NCBI RefSeq assembly: GCF_030812335.1
Contig: NZ_JAUSSN010000003.1
Span: 124,001-188,000, forward strand
Source of the DNA: Pseudarthrobacter oxydans
GTDB taxonomy: Bacteria > Actinomycetota > Actinomycetes > Actinomycetales > Micrococcaceae
DNA: 64,000 nucleotides
Direction of reading: 5' to 3'
The position numbers and the translations under genes are program-made. The notes beneath the pieces were generated by a model. That model searched no databases. It was not told where the DNA came from and saw only the letters and a list, made by a program, of their open reading frames with translations. Numbering within the stretch: the stretch's first letter is position 1; each line of letters opens with the position of its first letter. Shown here in pieces: positions 33,445 through 42,128 of this stretch.

Positions 33445-34152
33445 GTGAAGACCAGTCTGCCCTCCTCCTCGATCGAGGACTACGTCAAGGTCATCTACTC
33501 CTTTACGGAGTGGCAGGACAAGCCCATCACCTCCACCCAGCTGGCCCAGCGACTTGGCGTGGCCAACTCGTCGGTCTCTGAGATGGTCCGCAAGCTCAAG
33601 GACCAGGGCCTCGTGGACCACCAGCCCTACAGCGCCATCACGCTGACGGCCGACGGCGTCCGGCTGGCGTTGTCCATGGTCCGGCGGCACCGGCTGATTG
33701 AAACGTTCCTCGTCCGGGAGCTCGGCTACCGCTGGGATGAAGTCCACGACGAGGCCGAACTCCTGGAACACGCCGTCTCGGACACGTTCATCGAACGGAT
33801 GGCAGCCAAGCTCGGGAACCCGGTGCGGGACCCGCACGGCGATCCGATCCCGGCGGCGGACGGTTCCGTACAGGTGCCCGCGGCCCACCGGATGAGCGAC
33901 CTCGACGACGGCCACACGGGCCGGATCACCCGGATCAGCGACGAGAACCCCGAGCTGCTGCGCTACCTTTCGGCCGAGGAGATCGACCTGGACGCCGAGG
34001 TCGAGGTCCTGGGCCGCAAGCCGTTCGGCGGTGCCCTGGTGGTGCGCATCGGATCCGGTGCGGCCCGGCACGAGTTCGACCTCGCCGAGGAAGTCGCCTC
34101 CGCCCTCTGGGTCCACAGCGAGTCCCGCCATCCCGGCTGCAGTCTTGAGTGA
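33445..34152 (+). CDS. DtxR/MntR-family metal-dependent regulator
   Basis: A 235-residue DtxR-type repressor: winged helix (TSTQLAQRLGVANSSVSEMV), dimerisation/metal domain (HRLIETFLVRELGY, HDEAELLEHAVSDTF) and a C-terminal SH3/FeoA-like domain (about 155-230). The three-domain layout fits IdeR/MntR in actinobacteria. MntR-like control of manganese uptake is favoured over iron, but ligand residues do not settle it. The stop overlaps the following fluC start by 8 bp. Confidence 0.88.
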   Translation: MKTSLPSSSIEDYVKVIYSFTEWQDKPITSTQLAQRLGVANSSVSEMVRKLKDQGLVDHQPYSAITLTADGVRLALSMVRRHRLIETFLVRELGYRWDEVHDEAELLEHAVSDTFIERMAAKLGNPVRDPHGDPIPAADGSVQVPAAHRMSDLDDGHTGRITRISDENPELLRYLSAEEIDLDAEVEVLGRKPFGGALVVRIGSGAARHEFDLAEEVASALWVHSESRHPGCSLE

Positions 34153-34558
34153 CACCAGCGGCTGGCGTGCGTGGACGGCGGTCGCCGTCGGCGGCCTGAT
34201 CGGAACGGAACTGCGCTACGGTGCCGGCCTGGTGTTTCCCGAGACAGCCGGCGCCATCCCCTGGACCACCCTGGTGATCAACGTCGTCGGCAGCTTTGTC
34301 CTCGCGGCCCTCACCACGGTCTGGATCGCACGGCCGAAAACCGCGTTCTGGCTCCGGGCCGGGCTCGGGCCCGGACTGCTGGGTTCCTTCACCACCTTTT
34401 CGGCCGTGGTGTTCGCCGTCGACCAGCAGTTCCGCGCCGGATTCCATGCCAGCTGGCTGGCCTACCTGGGCCTGTCGCTGGTCCTGGGCCTCGGCGCCGC
34501 GGCCGCCGGCTGGAAAACCGGCAAGGCCCTGGCCGACCTCAGCGGCGGAGCCGCATGA
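34145..34558 (+). CDS. crcB: Fluoride channel subunit FluC/CrcB (first copy)
   Basis: A 137-residue four-helix membrane protein with the Fluc signatures VINVVGSFVLAAL and GLLGSFTTFSAVVF. Fluc proteins export fluoride as dual-topology dimers; tandem genes in actinobacteria form heterodimers. The only in-frame start near the domain is TTG 34145, which overlaps the regulator gene's end by 8 bp, so translation is probably coupled. The stop overlaps the second copy by 4 bp. Confidence 0.88.
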   Translation: MSDTSGWRAWTAVAVGGLIGTELRYGAGLVFPETAGAIPWTTLVINVVGSFVLAALTTVWIARPKTAFWLRAGLGPGLLGSFTTFSAVVFAVDQQFRAGFHASWLAYLGLSLVLGLGAAAAGWKTGKALADLSGGAA

Positions 34559-34929
34559 TCACCGCTGCGCTGGTGGGTGTCTTCGGCGTCGCCGGCGCCC
34601 TGCTGCGTTTCGCCGTCGACTCCTGGTTTGCGCACCGCCCGGGGCGCCACCCGCACTGGCCGTGGGCGACCCTCACCGTCAACGTGGCCGGCTCCTTCAT
34701 CATCGGCGCCGCCCTGGGCATCACCGGGCAGCTGGGGCTCGGGCCCGAGTGGCAGTCCGGCCTCACGGCCGGGCTCGCCGGCGGTCTCACCACCTTCAGT
34801 TCCTGGACCACCGCCACGGTGCGGCTGGTGAGCGAGACGCGCTACCGCGCCGCCGCCCTCAACATCACCGCGAACCTTGTCGCCGGCCTGGCGGCGGCAG
34901 CGCTCGGACTGACCCTCACCGGGCTGTGA
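34555..34929 (+). CDS. crcB: Fluoride channel subunit FluC/CrcB (second copy)
   Basis: A 124-residue Fluc paralogue with four hydrophobic segments, LTVNVAGSFIIGAALG and GLAGGLTTFSSWTTATV. Its ATG overlaps the first copy's stop (ATGA), so the two subunits are made together and likely assemble as a heterodimer. No fluoride riboswitch was recognised upstream. Confidence 0.9.
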   Translation: MITAALVGVFGVAGALLRFAVDSWFAHRPGRHPHWPWATLTVNVAGSFIIGAALGITGQLGLGPEWQSGLTAGLAGGLTTFSSWTTATVRLVSETRYRAAALNITANLVAGLAAAALGLTLTGL

Positions 34930-34991
34930 CGAGCCTAACTCCGGCGCCCTGACGGCGATTCGGGGACCGTCCCATCCCGTATCGTTGAAGG

Positions 34992-35363
34992 ATGGTTACC
35001 CGACGTGAAGCAGCCCAGATCCTCGACATTCCGCTGGAAATGGCCCACCGTCACGGCATCCCGTCCCGGCTGAGCGACGCCGAACTCGGCGACCTCCTGG
35101 ACAACCCGCCGGCCTGGCTTGTCCAGTCCAAGGCCAACCGCACCGGCAAGCGCCCCATCTGGGTCCAGCTGACCTGCGCGGTCTGCGGGTTCTCCGAGGC
35201 GGCACGGCCGAAGAAGTGGTGGCCGGAGTTCACCTACGTGTGCTGCCCCCACCACGCGCCGTACGAGGTCCCCGGCGTCGCCGCCGGGCTGGTCCGCAGC
35301 GAATATGAGGGCGTGGGCAGCCGCTTCGTCGGCATCGTGGACGTTGCGGTGCCCGAGGCGTAA
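34992..35363 (+). CDS. Conserved small protein with Cys motif, function unknown
   Basis: A 123-residue protein I cannot name. The N-terminal half looks helical (RREAAQILDIPLEMAHRHGI, LGDLLDNPPAWL) and might be a DNA-binding-like helix pair. The C-terminal half has a CAVCGF pair and a later CCPHH cluster spaced as in a zinc ribbon. No signal peptide or membrane segment. The gene is separate from the fluC pair, and the codon use and acceptable start context support it being real. Confidence 0.72.
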   Translation: MVTRREAAQILDIPLEMAHRHGIPSRLSDAELGDLLDNPPAWLVQSKANRTGKRPIWVQLTCAVCGFSEAARPKKWWPEFTYVCCPHHAPYEVPGVAAGLVRSEYEGVGSRFVGIVDVAVPEA

Positions 35364-35412
35364 CTTAATATCACGGGGCCATCCCGGCCCCCTGCTGTTA
35401 GGGAGCGCCCAC

Positions 35413-35547
35413 ATGCCTGACAAAACGCCGCACCAGAGCACGGCCAAGAAACCGGTAAAAACCATCAAGGAAAAACGCGCCGAGAAAAAGTCCAAGAACG
35501 TCGCGGAAACGCACACGGACCCCGTCGCCCACATCAAGAAGCGCTGA
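35413..35547 (+). CDS. Small basic protein, 44 residues, function unknown
   Basis: A short frame with a GGGAG site before ATG and a perfect hairpin terminator just after. The peptide is lysine-rich and charged (KTIKEKRAEKKSKNV), without hydrophobic segments, consistent with an RNA- or DNA-associated peptide. The defined start site and terminator argue that it is genuine. No family recognised. Confidence 0.65.
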   Translation: MPDKTPHQSTAKKPVKTIKEKRAEKKSKNVAETHTDPVAHIKKR

Positions 35548-35580
35548 GCAAAGCCCGCCAGCCGGGCCAGCCCAGGCAAA

Positions 35581-35616
35581 GCAAAAGACCGGAAGCTTAC
35601 GCTTCCGGTCTTTTGC
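35581..35616 (+). terminator. Intrinsic terminator after the 44-residue gene
   Basis: Perfect 16-bp arms GCAAAAGACCGGAAGC and GCTTCCGGTCTTTTGC with loop TTAC. The A-rich and T-rich ends make it usable from both strands, also for the convergent acetyltransferase gene. Confidence 0.9.
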
Positions 35617-35665
35617 AGCCGCGAGCGAGGGCCGGTCGCTAGCCTCAGGCCAGGAGGAAGGCTTC

Positions 35666-36607
35666 TTAGTGTTGCGCCGTACTCTTGGGCAACCGCGTCG
35701 AGTCTCTTGACGCGAGCGGTGCCGCCGCCAGGAACGATTCGATGTCCGGACCCAGTATCAGCGGAAGAAACTCATCGACCTGTTCGTCCGGCCAGTTCCA
35801 CCATTCGATTTCAAGAAGCTGGTCGATAATTTCCGGCTGGAACCTGTACTTGAGGACTCTCGCCGGGTTCCCACCCACAATGGCATAGGGTGCCACGTCT
35901 TTCGTGACAACCGCGTGGGCTCCGATCACGGCCCCGTGCCCAATCGTGACACCCGATGTGATGAAAGCAGAAGCTCCGATCCAAACGTCGCTGCCGATGG
36001 TCACAGCGCCGTGGGACCGGTGGTCCGCCAGTCCGGCCGCGGACGGCCACCATGTGGCGAGTGTCGAGAAAGGATATGACGAGACGGAATCAGTTCTGTG
36101 ATTCCCCAGCGCGATCTGCACTCCGGCCGCCACCGAGCAGAACTTTCCGAGCTCCAGGTGGGCTGAGGGACGCTCAAATATCACGGGCTTCCCGTACGTA
36201 TGATCTCCAATGTCCCAGCCGAACTTAGCAATGTCATCCGCCATCAGCATTCTCGTCAGCTGCGGCCAGCGTCCCCTGTCCTCCCAGGAAACGGAACTTG
36301 CCGTGAATATCACACTGGGATTCATCAGGGACGGTCCCTCGAAGGCCTCGCCTCCCCCTGATGCGGGCATGCGATCCAAGCGGCTGGTGACGCGACCGTC
36401 CTTGTGGATGAAGACGAGCGCGCCGTCCTCCACGCGCCAGCCGCTCTCGTACGGGTGGTTGTAACCGGACAAGCTGCCGTCGGGCAAGAACCGGAGGGCC
36501 GGACTCAGCACGCGATCGTTGGCTCGAAGCGACCAGATTCCGCGGGTAAGTTCCTTCTCTACGTCCCGACTGGCGGGCGCTGTCTCATCAACTTCAGAAA
36601 AAGGCAT
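35666..36607 (-). CDS. CatB-type hexapeptide-repeat acetyltransferase with N-terminal extension
   Basis: A 313-residue protein. The C-terminal two thirds form a left-handed beta-helix of the xenobiotic/streptogramin acetyltransferase (CatB/Vat) type: catalytic His in LGNHRTDSVSSYPF and hexapeptide turns IGSDVWIGASAFI, IGHGAVIGAHAVV, ending VGGNPARVLKYRF. About 110 N-terminal residues form an extra domain resembling a small beta-rich surface domain (FLPDGSLSGYNHPYESGW). In such a context it more likely O-acetylates a sugar than an antibiotic. It follows the GT61 gene on the same strand by 64 bp. Base composition is clearly lower in GC than the flanks. Confidence 0.82.
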   Translation of the reverse strand: MPFSEVDETAPASRDVEKELTRGIWSLRANDRVLSPALRFLPDGSLSGYNHPYESGWRVEDGALVFIHKDGRVTSRLDRMPASGGGEAFEGPSLMNPSVIFTASSVSWEDRGRWPQLTRMLMADDIAKFGWDIGDHTYGKPVIFERPSAHLELGKFCSVAAGVQIALGNHRTDSVSSYPFSTLATWWPSAAGLADHRSHGAVTIGSDVWIGASAFITSGVTIGHGAVIGAHAVVTKDVAPYAIVGGNPARVLKYRFQPEIIDQLLEIEWWNWPDEQVDEFLPLILGPDIESFLAAAPLASRDSTRLPKSTAQH

Positions 36608-36671
36608 TCTGGAAGCCTACAGCGGGACCGGTGGCGCACGTGATTTTGCCGGGCGGCACCTTCCTCATCGT

Positions 36672-38429
36672 TCAGAGGTCGTTGAGGATCTGCTCCAGGC
36701 GGGCGCCGTCCCGTTCAAAGTTGAACTCATAGTCCCAATTCGTGGCTCCAAGGGGGCGACCCGCCGAATCCACGTCCCGGTTGCCCTTGATGTCATCGCA
36801 CCAGAAGTTGTGTAACCGATGGTTCATGACCGTAGTGATGAAGTACTCGTTGGTCGCGACATAGGCAGTGTTCACGAACCCGATGATGTCCATGGGCTGC
36901 GCGGAGAACATCGCGCTGTACAGCCCGGAGCCGATGTAGCCGGCGGCGACCTTTGCGTTGGCGAACGCCGTGGCTTGCTCCTGGAGGGACAGGTCCTCCG
37001 GATAGATGACACGGAAGCCGTGCCGAACGAACAAGGTCTCAAGCTCCTCCATGTTCAAGCACTCACGCCACATTCCCGGCCGGCGTGAGACAAAGATTCG
37101 ATCACCAAAAGGGGACCGCCCACGGTCCAGGTTCTTCCCGAGCCGCTCGAAGGTTTCTCGGAGCATGGGATGGACATACTTCATGTTGTGGAACAACGGC
37201 ATGGGTGCAAACAGAGAGGCCAGCCGCACCGGACCCTTGAAGATGTGTATGTCTGACTCTCCGATACCGTAGGCCTCCAGTAGCGCAGATTGATAGGGCA
37301 GCAGATTGCCCTCCGCGGTCGGAGAACTGATGAGGATCTTCAGGTCAGGGTTCTTCGCCTTCACTTCGTCCCAGGCGTAGAGCCTCGGCACTGCCTCCGT
37401 CATGAAGTGGCCAAAGTGCCGGCTGTATTCCAAATCGAGGTAGTAGTACTGGCCAGCCAGGCTCACCGGTTCCGCGTCGGGTAGCGGGGACCAGGCGAAG
37501 TAGTGGTTGAGGGCGTTCAGGGCCGTGTTGCCCAGGCGGCCGATGAGACCCAGCCGGAACGTGTCGGGCAGGGCCAGAGAGTCCTTGAGGAGGACTTGAC
37601 GGGGCAGAGCGACGACATCATGGTATTCGCGGACATAGAGTTCCGGGACGTGGATGGGATTAGGGAACTTCTGAGCGGCCAAATCCGGATTGTTACCTGT
37701 GACGAGGGCCTCCGAGGTGACTACGGCCGCCTCCGTCCGTGACACAACACGACCCCAAGTTTCACCGTACCGGGCCTGCAAAATGCTGTTGGCTTCTCCG
37801 TGCCGGAGCTTGCATGCCTTGTGTCCCTTGCTGGAGATGGCAAGCAACTTCCCGTCAAACTCGATCCGGTGGACGGCCCGCGCCAGTTCCTTGTCGTCAG
37901 CACTCGCGCCAGCGGGTGCTTTGCCGCCGGAGCCCTTGATCACCAGCAAGCGGCTGACCAGCTGCCACAGATCCTCTTTGTCATCGTCCAGAAGTGACGG
38001 GATGTAGCTGGCGTGGAGGTCCTCAGCGATGTAGATCCCTGCATCGCCAACATAAGGAAAAAGTTGTCGAAAGATCTCGCGCTTTTGGCTTTTTCGATTG
38101 GGGCTGTCCTCGATGAGGACGTCGTACGGTCCTGAAGACGCCAGGGCCCTGTGCACACCGATCAGGTCACGGACGGGTTGCATGCGAACGTTCGGTCGGA
38201 GCCTTGCGTAGTCATCGACAGCCGCGAAGCTGATGGCAGTGACCGTTGCGTCAGGAAGGAACTCGGCGAAGGTGTTCGCGATGGCCACCGGGCGAGTCCC
38301 CAAGATGATCGCAAGGTGCCGAACGTCCTTGCCTTCGAGCAGTGACTGGTATCGGTCGAGGTAGTCGTGGCCCCCGGACGCTTGATCAATCTTGTTGCGC
38401 AGGCCAATGTCATTCAAGCTGATCGCCAA
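36672..38429 (-). CDS. Two-domain protein: methyltransferase-like domain fused to a GT61 glycosyltransferase domain
   Basis: From TTG 38429 the protein has about 585 residues. The first part contains a Rossmann-type, methyltransferase-like fold (HLAIILGTRPVAIANTFAEF, VLIEDSPNRKSQK, GIYIAEDLH). The C-terminal part is GT61/DUF563-like (YYYLDLEYSRHFGHFMTEAV, RIFVSRRPG, IYPEDLSLQEQATAFANAKV). The frame is open to 38648, but that start falls in the ssrA terminator; TTG 38429 has GGAG 8 nt upstream, and TTG 38489 is another option. It probably modifies a surface glycan together with the downstream acetyltransferase. Low GC suggests acquisition by transfer. Confidence 0.75.
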   Translation of the reverse strand: MAISLNDIGLRNKIDQASGGHDYLDRYQSLLEGKDVRHLAIILGTRPVAIANTFAEFLPDATVTAISFAAVDDYARLRPNVRMQPVRDLIGVHRALASSGPYDVLIEDSPNRKSQKREIFRQLFPYVGDAGIYIAEDLHASYIPSLLDDDKEDLWQLVSRLLVIKGSGGKAPAGASADDKELARAVHRIEFDGKLLAISSKGHKACKLRHGEANSILQARYGETWGRVVSRTEAAVVTSEALVTGNNPDLAAQKFPNPIHVPELYVREYHDVVALPRQVLLKDSLALPDTFRLGLIGRLGNTALNALNHYFAWSPLPDAEPVSLAGQYYYLDLEYSRHFGHFMTEAVPRLYAWDEVKAKNPDLKILISSPTAEGNLLPYQSALLEAYGIGESDIHIFKGPVRLASLFAPMPLFHNMKYVHPMLRETFERLGKNLDRGRSPFGDRIFVSRRPGMWRECLNMEELETLFVRHGFRVIYPEDLSLQEQATAFANAKVAAGYIGSGLYSAMFSAQPMDIIGFVNTAYVATNEYFITTVMNHRLHNFWCDDIKGNRDVDSAGRPLGATNWDYEFNFERDGARLEQILNDL

Positions 38430-38646
38430 GTTTGGAGCTCCGATGTTGTCGCTATGCGCCGATACTCCCGGCGTATTGGTCTCCGTCAATCCTAGGGCAG
38501 CAGCGGGAGTGTCCGGCCCTGACTTAAGGCGGCGGCCATCTTCCGGTACTTGGCGATGGTCCCTTGCTGGGGTCTGCGCATCGCTTCCATGCCTGTCCCC
38601 GATCGGTGCCGTTCTCGCCGACAAAACGAGCCTTTCGCCACCAGGC

Positions 38647-38689
38647 AAAAAGATAGGCCCCGGATCGCTGGGATCCAGGGCCTGTCTTG
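38647..38689 (-). terminator. Intrinsic terminator of ssrA
   Basis: Read leftward, a 17-bp stem (AAGACAGGCCCTGGATC pairing with GATCCGGGGCCTATCTT; one mismatch, one G-U) with loop CCAGC is followed by a run of five T. It starts one base after the tmRNA 3' end. Confidence 0.85.
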
Positions 38690-39057
38690 GGTGGAGATGG
38701 GGGGAATTGAACCCCCGTCCGATGTCGTGTTGTCAGGTCTTCTCCGGGCGCAGTTTGCGTCGGATTTTCTCGGCCCCAGCCATGCTGCAAACAGCTGGCT
38801 GATCCGGGCCCAGTCATCAAAGAGTCCCGTTCACCCCGATGACGGGGGTAAACAGCAGTGGCTATTTAAATGACGCCAGGATCCGGGGCAATAGCAACCT
38901 CGGGCTGACGGACTGTCTTACTGCTTAGGCAGCGAGAGCGAAGTCAGTGCGTTTTGATTCGGCACTTATTGGTTTGCAGACAGCGTTTACGAGATAATTC
39001 TGCATCCTCGGCCCGCTTCACCTGTCGCGACTAACATCGTCGAAACCGATCATCCCC
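38690..39057 (-). ncRNA. ssrA: tmRNA
   Basis: About 368 nt. The 5' end GGGGATGATCGGTTTCGACG is the conserved tmRNA start and pairs with the 3' acceptor strand CATCTCC; the tRNA-like T arm reads GGGGGTTCAATTCCCCCC. The tag reading frame (complement of 38925-38963) encodes AESKRTDFALAA and a stop, ending in the usual LAA-type degradation signal. It rescues stalled ribosomes with SmpB, encoded directly upstream. Confidence 0.96.
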
Positions 39058-39187
39058 GTATTTTTTTATCAAACCGGACAGGCCTGGCGCTTGACCGCTA
39101 TTGCGGTTTCCGCGCCGTTCCTTCCCGGACTACTAGCATAACGCACGTCCCCGCGGAATCATTCCCGCGGGTTTCTGGTGTTGGTCC

Positions 39188-39658
39188 CTAGCGCCGGTTC
39201 CGCTCGCGCATGACGCGCAGGGCCTCGCGCTTGTCCTGCTGTTCGCGCAGGGTCTGGCGCTTGTCGTATTCCTTCTTGCCGCGGGCGACGCCGATCTCCA
39301 CCTTGGCCCGCCCGTCCAGGAAATACAGCTGGAGGGGGACGATCGTGAAGCCTGATTCGCGGATCTTGTGCGAGATCTTGGTGAGTTCGTCGCGGTGCAG
39401 CAGCAGCTTCCGACGGCGGCGCGCGGCGTGGTTGGTCCAGCTCCCCTGGTGGTACTCGGGGATGTGGATGCCCTCCATCCACAGCTCGTCGTTGTAGAAG
39501 GTGCAGAAGCCGTCAACCATGGAGGCGTGTCCCTCACGGAGCGACTTCACCTCGGTGCCCATGAGCGCGATCCCGGCCTCGTACGTGTCGAGGATCGTAT
39601 AGTCGTGCCGGGCCTTACGGTTGGTGGCCACTACCTTACGGCCACTTTCTTTCGGCAC
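39188..39658 (-). CDS. smpB: SsrA-binding protein SmpB
   Basis: A 156-residue SmpB from GTG with the family hallmarks ATNRKARHDYTILDTYEAGI, LMGTEVKSLREG and the conserved basic C-terminal tail after KKEYDKRQTL. It binds the tRNA-like part of tmRNA and brings it to stalled ribosomes. The tmRNA gene follows 131 bp downstream on the same strand. Confidence 0.96.
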   Translation of the reverse strand: MPKESGRKVVATNRKARHDYTILDTYEAGIALMGTEVKSLREGHASMVDGFCTFYNDELWMEGIHIPEYHQGSWTNHAARRRRKLLLHRDELTKISHKIRESGFTIVPLQLYFLDGRAKVEIGVARGKKEYDKRQTLREQQDKREALRVMRERNRR

Positions 39659-39766
39659 GGTAGAACTCCTTGAATCGATGGGTGGGCCCGCTGCCGGGGC
39701 GGCGCGGGCTTCTTCCAGTTTACGGCAGAGCCGCAGCCCAGCCGCGGGCCTTCCGCTCCGGGCGGA

Positions 39767-41212
39767 TCAGAGCAGGTTCATCGGGTCCACGGCCCGGCCG
39801 TTGAGCCAGGTCTCGAAGTGCGAATGGCAGCCGGTGGAGTTGCCGGTGGTTCCCGAATACGCGATCAATTGTCCCTGGCTGACCTGCTGTCCGGGGGAAA
39901 CCGTCACACTGACGTTGTGGTAGTAGATGGTGGTCAGCGAGTTTCCCTGGACGACGCCGTGGGAGATCTTCACATTGTTGCCGCCGCCGTCGTTGGCCCA
40001 GCCGGCTGAGAACACGTTGCCCGCCGCGGCGGCGTAGACCGGCGTGCCGCAGGCCGCGGCGAAGTCGATGCCGGTGTGCATGTAGCCACCCTGGCCGTAG
40101 AAGTCGGTGGTGCCCGGCGGCGTAACGCGCCAGCCGAAGCCGGAACTAATCCGCACGCCGTTGAAGGGGTGCCGCAGCCCGAACGCCGACGGGTTTCCGG
40201 GCGGGGCGGGGACGTACGGAGCCGGGGGCCTGACCTGCCCGGCGGCACGGGCGGCAGCCGCGGCCGCTGCCGCGGCGGCCTCGGCGATCCGGCGCTGTTC
40301 AGCTTCCCAGGCCTCGCGCAGCTTGCGGTCGCGCTCGACGATGTCCGCCGCGACGGCGTCCTGCTGGGCCTTGACCTGGGCGATCTGGGTCTGGATGGCG
40401 GGCTTGGCGGCCTGGAGTTCGGCGTCGAGCCGGGTGGTGTCGGCGATGAGCTGGTCCACCTGGGCCTTTTTGGCCTCGGCCTCGTCACGGGCGGCCTGTT
40501 CACGGGCCAGGGCGGCGTCGGCCTTGGCCTTGAGATCCTTGATTTCGGCTTCCACCGCTTCGAGCCTGGCCTGGGAGTTGACGTTGGTGGCGTTTTGCTG
40601 GGTGAGCTTGCCCATCGCCGAGTTCTGGCTGCGCATGGCCTGGTCGGCCAGGTCGATGGTCTCCGTGAGGCTGCCGCCGCTGTTTGAACCGAAGAACAGC
40701 GACAGGTTGGAGGGCACACCGCCGGACTTGTAGGCCTGGGTGGCGATCTGCCCGATCAGCTTCTTGGTGTCGGCGATTTTCTGCTTGTCCGTCTCAAGCT
40801 GCTGGGTGATCTTGGCCTTGTTCTGCTGGGCAAGGTCCACGCGCGCGGCGAGGGCCTCGGCCTCCTTCACGGCACTGGCCACGCGGCCCTGGGCCTCCAG
40901 CAGGGCCTGCTGCGCACCCGGGAGCTGGCCCTGGTACAGGACGAGGTCCGAGGCGGCCTGCGCGATCCTGGAGTCCACGAATTCGAGGGAATGCTGGACC
41001 CGGGCCGCTTCTTCGCGGAGCGCGGCCTGCTGGTCCTCGAGGGTATCGGCGAACGCCACCGGGGTCGGGCCGCCAAGGCTCGCCGCCAGAACGAGCGCCA
41101 GCGCGGCGCTGACAATACGGCTGCGGCGGCCGGCCGCCGGGAGCCGGGTCGAAACCGGCCGGGGGGCGGGTCGGTGCATCCGTGTCATGGGTATTCCCTT
41201 TTCGTTGCGCAC
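39767..41212 (-). CDS. M23 (LytM) peptidoglycan endopeptidase with coiled coil, FtsEX-linked
   Basis: A 481-residue secreted protein: signal peptide (about 1-55, ending near VAFADT), a long coiled-coil region (about 60-320, with LEDQQAALREEAARVQHSL and many KAxAD heptads), an Ala/Pro linker and a C-terminal LytM domain. The zinc ligands His379, Asp383 and the HSH pair (His463, His465) are intact, so it should be an active endopeptidase. The gene begins one base after the ftsX stop. Coiled-coil-LytM proteins such as EnvC are activated by FtsEX; here the protein may be both the partner and the hydrolase. Confidence 0.88.
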   Translation of the reverse strand: MRNEKGIPMTRMHRPAPRPVSTRLPAAGRRSRIVSAALALVLAASLGGPTPVAFADTLEDQQAALREEAARVQHSLEFVDSRIAQAASDLVLYQGQLPGAQQALLEAQGRVASAVKEAEALAARVDLAQQNKAKITQQLETDKQKIADTKKLIGQIATQAYKSGGVPSNLSLFFGSNSGGSLTETIDLADQAMRSQNSAMGKLTQQNATNVNSQARLEAVEAEIKDLKAKADAALAREQAARDEAEAKKAQVDQLIADTTRLDAELQAAKPAIQTQIAQVKAQQDAVAADIVERDRKLREAWEAEQRRIAEAAAAAAAAAARAAGQVRPPAPYVPAPPGNPSAFGLRHPFNGVRISSGFGWRVTPPGTTDFYGQGGYMHTGIDFAAACGTPVYAAAAGNVFSAGWANDGGGNNVKISHGVVQGNSLTTIYYHNVSVTVSPGQQVSQGQLIAYSGTTGNSTGCHSHFETWLNGRAVDPMNLL

Positions 41213-41213
41213 T

Positions 41214-42128
41214 CTAAACCCTCAAGTATCGCCGGAGGGTCAGGAGCGATGATACTCCTGCCAGCAGGACGCCGAGGCCGATCAGGGCCGGCGCCAGGAT
41301 CAGCGTCTGAGCTGCGGAGATAAAGGCGGTGTCCGGATACTGCTGGGACAGGTAGCCGCCGAGGAAGAAGTGCGCCACGGCCCACAGTGTTGCCGAGGCC
41401 AGCGCCGCGCCGATCACGGCGGCAATCACGCCTTCCAAAATGAACGGCAGCTGGATCACAACTTTCGAAGCCCCGACCAGGCGCATGATCCCGGTCTCCC
41501 GCCGCCGGCTGAAGGCCGAGAGCCGGATCGTGGTGGCAATCAGCAGGATCGCGCAGACGATCATCACGCCGGCGACACTGACGGCCACGAGCGACGCGGC
41601 GTTCATGACCGAGAAAAGCCGTTCCAGGAGCTGGCGCTGGTCGATCACGGTTTCGACGCCGGCCTGGGAGGAGAACGTCTCGCTGATGATCTGGTACTTC
41701 TCCGGGTCCTTCATGTTGATCCGGAACGAGGCCGGAAGCTGGTCCGGCGTCACCGAGTCCACAATCGGGGAGTTGGAGAACTGCTCCTTGAAGTGCTTGT
41801 ACGCGTCGTCCTTGGACTCGAACTGGAAGTCGTTGACGTACTGGGCCACGGCGGGCGATTCCAGCAGCTTGCCCAGGTTGTCCTGCTGCTCCGGGGTGGC
41901 GGGGCCGGTGGCGCAGCCGGCCGCCGTCGAACCGTCACTGCAGAGGAAGATGGCGACCTGGACCTTGTCGTACCAGTAGCCCTTCATCTGGTTGATCTGC
42001 AGCTGCAGCATGCCGGCGGCGCCGACGAAGGTCAGGGACACGAACGTCACCAGGATGACCGAGACCACCATGGAGAGGTTCCGGCGCAGGCCGCTGCCGA
42101 TCTCGGCCAGGACAAACTGGAGCCTCAC
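41214..42128 (-). CDS. ftsX: Cell-division ABC transporter permease FtsX
   Basis: A 304-residue FtsX: N-terminal helix ([19 protein letters not shown]), a large extracytoplasmic loop (about 50-170) and three C-terminal helices. The extracellular loop contains a Cys pair ([15 protein letters not shown]). It overlaps ftsE by 4 bp and precedes the M23 peptidase by one base. FtsX transmits ATP-driven conformational change from FtsE to a cell-wall hydrolase at the division site. Confidence 0.95.
   Translation of the reverse strand: MRLQFVLAEIGSGLRRNLSMVVSVILVTFVSLTFVGAAGMLQLQINQMKGYWYDKVQVAIFLCSDGSTAAGCATGPATPEQQDNLGKLLESPAVAQYVNDFQFESKDDAYKHFKEQFSNSPIVDSVTPDQLPASFRINMKDPEKYQIISETFSSQAGVETVIDQRQLLERLFSVMNAASLVAVSVAGVMIVCAILLIATTIRLSAFSRRRETGIMRLVGASKVVIQLPFILEGVIAAVIGAALASATLWAVAHFFLGGYLSQQYPDTAFISAAQTLILAPALIGLGVLLAGVSSLLTLRRYLRV

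Noticed and set aside
31303-34155. 950-residue antisense frame across four genes
   Set aside because: It spans several supported genes and their gaps, with low-complexity Gly/Val/Asp translation; typical GC artefact.
34100-34200. Fluoride riboswitch before fluC
   Set aside because: No conserved crcB motif structure is apparent; the fluC gene overlaps the preceding gene, leaving no leader.
38430-38648. Upstream extension of the GT61 fusion gene to 38648
   Set aside because: The first codon would lie in the T-run of the ssrA terminator and the added residues look random; TTG 38429 has a ribosome binding site.
35600-39060. Attachment-site duplication of the ssrA 3' end flanking the low-GC pair
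   Set aside because: I looked for a second copy of the tmRNA 3' sequence (GGGGGGAATTGAACCCCCG on the + strand) near 35.6-36.7 kb and saw none; no integrase gene is present either.
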